DNA of 10,237 bases, taken from UBA11386 sp035286785 (GTDB lineage: Bacteria; Planctomycetota; Planctomycetia; Pirellulales; Thermoguttaceae). The stretch covers positions 1 through 10,237 of the forward strand of contig DATECS010000281.1 of the NCBI GenBank assembly GCA_035286785.1, written 5' to 3'. Below, in pieces: positions 5,978-10,237 of this stretch. The notes under the pieces are model-generated. The model did no database searches. It saw nothing but the letters and a program-made list of their open reading frames with translations, and had not been told where the DNA came from. Both the position numbers and the translations under genes were made by a program. The number at the start of each line of letters is the position of its first letter. The first letter of the stretch is position 1.

Positions 5978-7318
5978 TCACGACGTCGGTTTAACGTGCC
6001 AGATGATCGCGGCCAGCGCCGCGCCGACGATCGCGGCCCAGCCGAACGCCAGAAATGTCGTTGTGTACCCGTAAGCGTCAATCATCGCCCCCGCGCCCAC
6101 GCCGGCCAGACCGACGCCGATGTAGCCCATGCCGTCGATAAATCCGGCCGCGCCGGCGGCGCCCGACTTCTTGCCGAAATCCTGGGCCGCGTGCCCGACC
6201 ATGAGCACGTGCGGCCCATAGGTGCAGAATCCGATCATCGCCACCACCGCGACCACCAGCGGCGTGTTGCCGCAGTCGATGAAGGGGAACAGGAACGTGA
6301 ACAATCCCAATAGGACCAGCAGCACGGCGATGACCGGCGCCCGCCGCCCGCCGAAGAACCGGTCGGTCGCCCAGCCGGCCACGATCGCCCCGGCCGAGCC
6401 GGCCAGCGGATGGATGCACAGCTTCATCACGTCCTTGAAGTATCTGACAAACGTCGGGGCCGCGTCGGCGCAGGGCGCGTCTTTCAAATAGTCGGGCAGC
6501 CAGTTGACGAACCCATAACGATTGACGTCGAGCATGAAAAACGAGCCCGCGACAATCCAGAGATACGGATTCCGCACGGTTCGCAGGATGTTGCCGGCAA
6601 GCGTGCCCTCGGGATAGCCGTGGGCGGTCGACGGCGCATCGTCGGCGCCGACGGGCGGAAGCCCAACGTCCTCGGGCCGGTTGCGCACGGCGAGCAAAAA
6701 ACCGAACCCGACCAGCGAGAACAACACAGCCGGCACCCAAAACGCGGCCCGCCAATCGCCGCCGAACCGGGTGACGTAATAGCCCGTGAAAAACAGCGCC
6801 AACAACGACGCCACCGCGCCGCCGAACTGATAGCACGTGCCCAACACGCCCATGATCCGGCCGCGGCCCTCGATGGGAAACCAATGGGTCATCAGTCGGA
6901 CCATCGGCGACCAGCCCATCGCCTGAAACAGGCCGTTGGCGCCCCAGAAGATCATCAACCCCCAGTGGACCAACGACGCCTTCGTCGTCGCCGGATCGGC
7001 CCAAAACACCAGCCCGAAAACGGCCAGGTTCATCGCGACCGAGCCGAAAATGCCCAGCGTCACAATGCGCCGCGTGCCGAATCGGTCGGCCAACTGCCCG
7101 TTGACGAACTGGCCGATGGCGTACAAGATGGCCCAAACCGTGAGGATTTTGCCCGTGCTCGTCTTGTCGAACGCGAACGTCTCGCCGATCGCGATCTTGG
7201 CGACCGGCATGTTGTAACGGCACAGATAGAACGCGAAATACGTGATCCACACCGACGCGAAAATGCGGCGTTGCCAATGACGCAGCTCGGCGGAAGGACC
7301 ATGCGACGCACTGCTCAT
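5978..7318 (-). CDS. MFS transporter, organophosphate:phosphate antiporter (OPA) family
   Basis: This 446-residue protein has about 12 hydrophobic segments and a GlpT/UhpT-like layout. Near the N-terminus is WITYFAFYLCRYNMPVAK; its R34 matches the phosphate-binding Arg45 of E. coli GlpT. In the second half, DVNRYGFVNWLPDYLKD places R267 where GlpT has Arg269. Both substrate-site arginines are therefore present, which favours an organic phosphate substrate such as glycerol-3-phosphate or a sugar phosphate. The MFS loop 2-3 signature is GQLADRFGTRR (74-84), and GFIDGMGYIG (392-401) is typical of OPA members. The ATG at 7318 is preferred over a GTG at 7360 because homologues start a similar distance before the first helix. 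A 17-base-spaced promoter lies about 60 bases upstream. The UroD-like gene follows 141 bases later on the same strand and could be co-transcribed. Confidence 0.88.
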   Translation of the reverse strand: MSSASHGPSAELRHWQRRIFASVWITYFAFYLCRYNMPVAKIAIGETFAFDKTSTGKILTVWAILYAIGQFVNGQLADRFGTRRIVTLGIFGSVAMNLAVFGLVFWADPATTKASLVHWGLMIFWGANGLFQAMGWSPMVRLMTHWFPIEGRGRIMGVLGTCYQFGGAVASLLALFFTGYYVTRFGGDWRAAFWVPAVLFSLVGFGFLLAVRNRPEDVGLPPVGADDAPSTAHGYPEGTLAGNILRTVRNPYLWIVAGSFFMLDVNRYGFVNWLPDYLKDAPCADAAPTFVRYFKDVMKLCIHPLAGSAGAIVAGWATDRFFGGRRAPVIAVLLVLLGLFTFLFPFIDCGNTPLVVAVVAMIGFCTYGPHVLMVGHAAQDFGKKSGAAGAAGFIDGMGYIGVGLAGVGAGAMIDAYGYTTTFLAFGWAAIVGAALAAIIWHVKPTS

Positions 7319-7377
7319 GAAAACACGTCCGGGTGAAGGAATCGGCTGGAATTTCGCCACGGCGAGGCGAAAAGAGC

Positions 7378-7406
7378 AGTCTACCCGTTGAAAACCGCAG
7401 GGTCAA
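7378..7406 (-). promoter_or_regulatory. Sigma-70-like promoter candidate for the MFS gene
   Basis: On the minus strand, TTGACC (7406-7401; five of six to consensus) is followed after exactly 17 bases by TAGACT (7383-7378; four of six). Transcription would start near 7371, leaving a leader of about 53 bases before the ATG at 7318. Position and spacing are good. The match is by eye and untested, and planctomycete promoters are poorly characterised. Confidence 0.42.
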
Positions 7407-7463
7407 CTAGAGGGAGAGGGGGACGAATGAGGGATTGCGGATTCGAAGTTCGTAATTTCCATC

Positions 7464-7543
7464 CGTAGGTCAGGCTGTGCCTGACGGACCTGACGGAATG
7501 GCTAAATGAGTCACAATTTTTGTCAGGCACAGCCTGACCTACG
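7464..7543. repeat. 80-base inverted-repeat element with nested hairpins (MITE-like)
   Basis: A 22-base arm at 7464-7485 (CGTAGG, then TCAGGCTGTGCCTGAC) is repeated as its perfect reverse complement at 7522-7543, with 36 bases between. Each arm is also a small hairpin: GTCAGGC and GCCTGAC around TGT or ACA. The element fills part of the 242-base gap between the fusion gene's stop and the MFS promoter. No transposase is present. There is no clear target-site duplication. Nothing else definite is seen in this gap. Confidence 0.75.
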
Positions 7544-7560
7544 CAGCTCATCCCCAATCC

Positions 7561-10047
7561 CTAGATAAACAGATTCACATTCCCCGATTCCGCGTTCTGC
7601 AAATACATCGCCACCCCGCCTTCCTCGACGCCGTCGATCAATTCCTCGCGCCGAATGCCCATCAGGTCCATGCTCATCGTGCAGGCGACCAGCCGCACGC
7701 CGGCCCGTTGGGCTTGGGCGATCAGATCGGGCAGCGAGGCGACGTTTTTGCGGCGCATGATGCCCTTGATCATCGCCAGGCCGGCCCCGCCCATGTTCAT
7801 TTTGGACAGCTTCAGCCGCCCTGCCCCGCGCGGCATCATCCAACCGAACATCCGCTCGACGAGGTTCTTCTTCGCGGCCACCGGTTCCTCGCGCCGCAGC
7901 ACGTTAAGACCCCAAAACGTAAAGAACATGGTGACACGGCTGTCCATCGCGGCCGCGCCGTTGGCGATGATGAACGCGGCCATCGCCTTGTCGAACTCCC
8001 CGCTGAACACGACGATTGTCTTGTGTCGGGCCGCCGCGCCGACCGCCGTCGTTTCACACGAGGGCCGCGTCTCGCGGCGCACCACCACCGCGCGGCAGCC
8101 CGCGCCTTGCGGCTCGATCGACCGCAGCTCGTGGCCCGTGCTCGCGCACCAGGCGGCCACGTCGGGCCGGAATCCCGGATCGGTCGCCGAGATGCCCACG
8201 GCCCGGCCTACTTCGACGTGGGCGATTTCCTCGGCCAGCCGCATGATGGGGCCTGGGCACTGCAATCCGCGGGCGTCCACTTCCTTGGCCACGTTGCCCG
8301 CCCCGTTTTCCTTTTCCAATTCAACTCCCGGCATGGGATCACCTTTCTTCACGTCGCCCGCGTCGTCCACTACTTCGCGCGGCCGGGCCTCTTCGATCGG
8401 CAACATGCCGACCACGGCCTGATACGTCTTGTACCCGCCCGACAAATTGCGGCATCGAAATCCCGCCATCATGAGAATCCGCGTGGCCAGGTACCCGCGC
8501 AGCCCCACCTGGCAAAATGCCAGAATCTCCTTCTCCCGCGGCAACTCGCCCATCCGCCCGCGCAGCTCGTCCAGCGGCACGTGTACCGCCCCGGGAATGG
8601 TGCCGGCCGCGACCTCCGCCGCCGTGCGCACGTCCAAGAGCAACTGATTCTCGCCCGGCGCAACCACGTCGGCCGCGTGGCACACCGGCATGTCGCCGTC
8701 GAGCACGTTCGTGGCCACGAAGCCCGCATAGTTGATCGGATCCTTGGCCGAACCATAGGGCGGCGCGTAAGCCAGCTCCTGCTCGGCCAGATCGCGCACG
8801 GTGAGGCCCGCGCGAATCGCCACGGCCAGCACGTCGATCCGTTTGTCGACGCCCGACGCCCCGACCGCCTGCGCGCCGAGCACCTTGCCGTTTTCAGGAT
8901 CGAACAGCAACTTGAGACTCAACGGCGTCGCGCCGGGGTAGTAGCCCGCGTGGCTCGACGGATGGACGTAGATTTTTTCATACGCGCGTCCCGCTCGCCG
9001 CAACGATTTCTCCGTGAGTCCCGTCATGCCGATCGTCAGGTCGAACACCTTGCACACGGCGGTGCCTTGCGTCCGTCCATACACGCTCGGGCGGCCCAGG
9101 ATATTGTCGGCCGCGATGCGTCCCTGGCGGTTGGCCGGTCCGGCCAGCGGGATGAGCACCGGCGTACCGTCGATCAACTGGCGAACCTCGACCGCGTCGC
9201 CCACCGCATAAATCGCCGGGTCGCTGGTCCGCATGTGCTCGTCCACCGCGATGCCGCCGGTCGGGCCCAGTTCCAGCCCCGCCTCGCGGGCAAGCGTGGT
9301 CTCGGGCCGCACGCCGACGGCCAGGATCACCAGCCGGGCGTCGACCGCGCGGCCGTCGCTGGGCACGACGCGCAGGCCGCCGTCGTCCGCGTGAATTTCC
9401 GTGACCGACGTGCCCAGCCGCAGATCGACGCCATGATATTCGAGCTGCTGATGAAGCGGCGCGACCATCTCGGGATCGGCCGCGACGAAAACCTGCTTGG
9501 CCAACTCGACGAGCGTCACGTCCAGCCCGCGGCGTCGCAGGGCCTCGGCCATTTCCAGCCCGATGTACCCGCCGCCGACGATCACGGCGCGGCCCTCGCC
9601 GGCCCGGTCGGCCGCCGCCTTGATCCGGTCGGTGTCGGCCAGATTGCGCAACGTGAACACGCCCGGCGCGTCGGAGCCGGGAATCAGCGGTCGCACCGGC
9701 TCGGCCCCCGGACTGAGCACGAGGGCATCATAGGGTTCGTCCCGCTCTTGGTTGTTTTTCAGGTCGCGGACGATCAGCCGCCGCGCCGCCCGATCGATTC
9801 GCACGACTTCCGTCCGCGTCCGCACGTCGACGTGATACCGCCGTCGAAACCCCTCGGGCGTTTGCAGCAGAAGCCGCTTCCGATCGGTAATCGCCCCGCC
9901 GATGTAATACGGCAGACCGCAATTGGCGAACGAAATCGCCTCGCCGCGTTCGAACAGCACGATCTCGGCGTCTTCCGAAAGCCGCCGCGCCCGGGCCGCC
10001 GCCGAAGCCCCGCCCGCCACGCCGCCGATAATGAGAATGCGTTTCAT
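7561..10047 (-). CDS. CoA-disulfide reductase / rhodanese / TusA / DsrE-like four-module fusion
   Basis: This 828-residue cytosolic protein joins four sulfur-handling modules. Residues 1-445 are a CoA-disulfide-reductase-type flavoprotein: FAD motif IIGGVAGGASAA (6-17), the single active Cys C43 in ANCGLPYY, an NAD(P)-binding VIVGGGYIGLE (155-165), FAD-contacting YAVGDA (280-285) and the LAYAPPYGSAKDP block (425-437). Residues 455-550 are a rhodanese domain with C512 in FCQVGLRG. Residues 588-658 are a TusA/SirA domain with C597 in DARGLQCPGP. Residues 675-828 are a DsrE/DsrF-like domain with C789 in VACTMSMDLMG. Such fusions are known and are thought to reduce and relay persulfide or polysulfide sulfur; the exact substrate is unproven. 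The start is MKRILIIGG at 10047; the 37 in-frame codons upstream are repeat-derived. No Shine-Dalgarno site is seen. The TAG stop (7561-7563) lies in a GGGATTGGGG-type repeat. Confidence 0.93.
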   Translation of the reverse strand: MKRILIIGGVAGGASAAARARRLSEDAEIVLFERGEAISFANCGLPYYIGGAITDRKRLLLQTPEGFRRRYHVDVRTRTEVVRIDRAARRLIVRDLKNNQERDEPYDALVLSPGAEPVRPLIPGSDAPGVFTLRNLADTDRIKAAADRAGEGRAVIVGGGYIGLEMAEALRRRGLDVTLVELAKQVFVAADPEMVAPLHQQLEYHGVDLRLGTSVTEIHADDGGLRVVPSDGRAVDARLVILAVGVRPETTLAREAGLELGPTGGIAVDEHMRTSDPAIYAVGDAVEVRQLIDGTPVLIPLAGPANRQGRIAADNILGRPSVYGRTQGTAVCKVFDLTIGMTGLTEKSLRRAGRAYEKIYVHPSSHAGYYPGATPLSLKLLFDPENGKVLGAQAVGASGVDKRIDVLAVAIRAGLTVRDLAEQELAYAPPYGSAKDPINYAGFVATNVLDGDMPVCHAADVVAPGENQLLLDVRTAAEVAAGTIPGAVHVPLDELRGRMGELPREKEILAFCQVGLRGYLATRILMMAGFRCRNLSGGYKTYQAVVGMLPIEEARPREVVDDAGDVKKGDPMPGVELEKENGAGNVAKEVDARGLQCPGPIMRLAEEIAHVEVGRAVGISATDPGFRPDVAAWCASTGHELRSIEPQGAGCRAVVVRRETRPSCETTAVGAAARHKTIVVFSGEFDKAMAAFIIANGAAAMDSRVTMFFTFWGLNVLRREEPVAAKKNLVERMFGWMMPRGAGRLKLSKMNMGGAGLAMIKGIMRRKNVASLPDLIAQAQRAGVRLVACTMSMDLMGIRREELIDGVEEGGVAMYLQNAESGNVNLFI

Positions 10048-10051
10048 GAAA

Positions 10052-10100
10052 GTCGAGAGGGAAAAGTCCAGAGTCAAGGGTCCAGAGTCAAGGGTCAAGA
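10052..10100 (-). repeat. Heptamer tandem repeat array in the leader of the fusion gene, seven units
   Basis: Seven in-register seven-base units on the minus strand read TCTTGAC, CCTTGAC, TCTGGAC, CCTTGAC, TCTGGAC, TTTTCCC and TCTCGAC, then TTTC and the ATG at 10047. The family and the closing TCTCGACTTT match the array at 1519-1546. The frame through it stays open to 10158 and would add low-complexity residues (LTLDSGPLTLDFSLSTF) not expected in this enzyme family. Confidence 0.8.
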
Positions 10101-10150
10101 GGCAGGATGAGATGCGGGGCGAAGGTCGCGGGACGGAAAAAAGCCGCCAC

Positions 10151-10175
10151 GATCTCAAATCTCAAATTTGAGATC
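10151..10175. repeat. AT-rich hairpin: 10-bp perfect stem, 5-base loop
   Basis: GATCTCAAAT (10151-10160) and ATTTGAGATC (10166-10175) are perfect reverse complements around CTCAA, and the left side contains two direct heptamers ATCTCAA. On the minus strand the hairpin is followed after eight bases by TTTTTT (10141-10136), so it might weakly terminate a minus-strand gene outside the right edge. It may equally be a dispersed repeat. Confidence 0.6.
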
Positions 10176-10195
10176 CGCCCGTCCCACCCACCACC

Positions 10196-10237
10196 CACGA
10201 ACTACGGACCACGAACTACGGACCACGAACTACGGAC
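10196..10237. repeat. Tandem 14-base repeat CACGAACTACGGAC, three copies, runs off the window
   Basis: Three exact head-to-tail copies of CACGAACTACGGAC end exactly at the right window edge, so the array probably continues. Each unit is two related heptamers, CACGAAC and TACGGAC, matching the seven-base period of the other repeats here. No spacers are present, so it is not a CRISPR array. Confidence 0.85.

Noticed and set aside
6078..7406. A 442-codon minus-strand frame overlapping the MFS gene in another frame
   Set aside because: It lacks membrane segments and is Arg-rich. The overlapping frame has a full OPA transporter with both substrate arginines.
7708..10110. An 800-codon open frame on the plus strand, antisense to the four-module fusion gene
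   Set aside because: Its translation is rich in His, Arg, Ala and Gln without any recognisable domain, and it lies fully opposite a gene with four clear domains. Long antisense frames are expected in GC-rich coding DNA.
10048..10158. A 37-residue N-terminal extension of the fusion protein
   Set aside because: The extension is translated from heptamer repeats and precedes MKRILIIGG, the normal start of this flavoprotein family.
10196..10237. Possible CRISPR array
   Set aside because: The 14-base units are directly tandem with no spacers, and no cas gene is present.

Overview
The window is a GC-rich bacterial chromosome segment. Three things suggest a planctomycete (Planctomycetota, Pirellulales-like): the gene content (a secreted ThuA-domain protein, a UroD-like protein of the methyltransferase type, an organophosphate-family transporter), the near absence of Shine-Dalgarno sites, and gene borders packed with short dispersed repeats. 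This is an inference from style, not from a marker gene. I see no rRNA, tRNA, CRISPR array, transposase or phage gene.

Layout. Bases 1-1452 (+) hold the C-terminal two thirds of a YgiQ-type radical SAM protein, cut by the left edge. All other genes lie on the minus strand. 1534-2514 is an exported ThuA-domain protein with its own extended -10 promoter. 2725-4585 is a tightly coupled phospholipid operon: a CDP-alcohol phosphatidyltransferase, an 85-codon remnant of a PlsC acyltransferase and a CdsA-type phosphatidate cytidylyltransferase, joined by two ATGA overlaps. 4739-5836 is a UroD/MtaA-like protein and 5978-7318 an OPA-family MFS transporter. 7561-10047 is an 828-residue fusion of CoA-disulfide reductase, rhodanese, TusA and DsrE-like modules. 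All gene-free stretches are shorter than 250 bases. They contain heptamer and octamer tandem repeats, inverted repeats and hairpins, some of them touching start or stop codons.

How the genes work together. In the lipid operon, PlsC would make phosphatidate, CdsA would activate it to CDP-diacylglycerol, and the phosphatidyltransferase would add a headgroup. Here the acyltransferase has lost its catalytic half, so that step must be done elsewhere or is lost. The four-module fusion looks like a self-contained persulfide relay, with four candidate redox or sulfur-carrying cysteines (C43, C512, C597, C789). The other genes have no obvious shared pathway.

I found no clear new defence or mobile system. 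The most notable signals are the truncated plsC inside an otherwise intact operon, and the family of seven-base-period repeats that recurs at gene borders.
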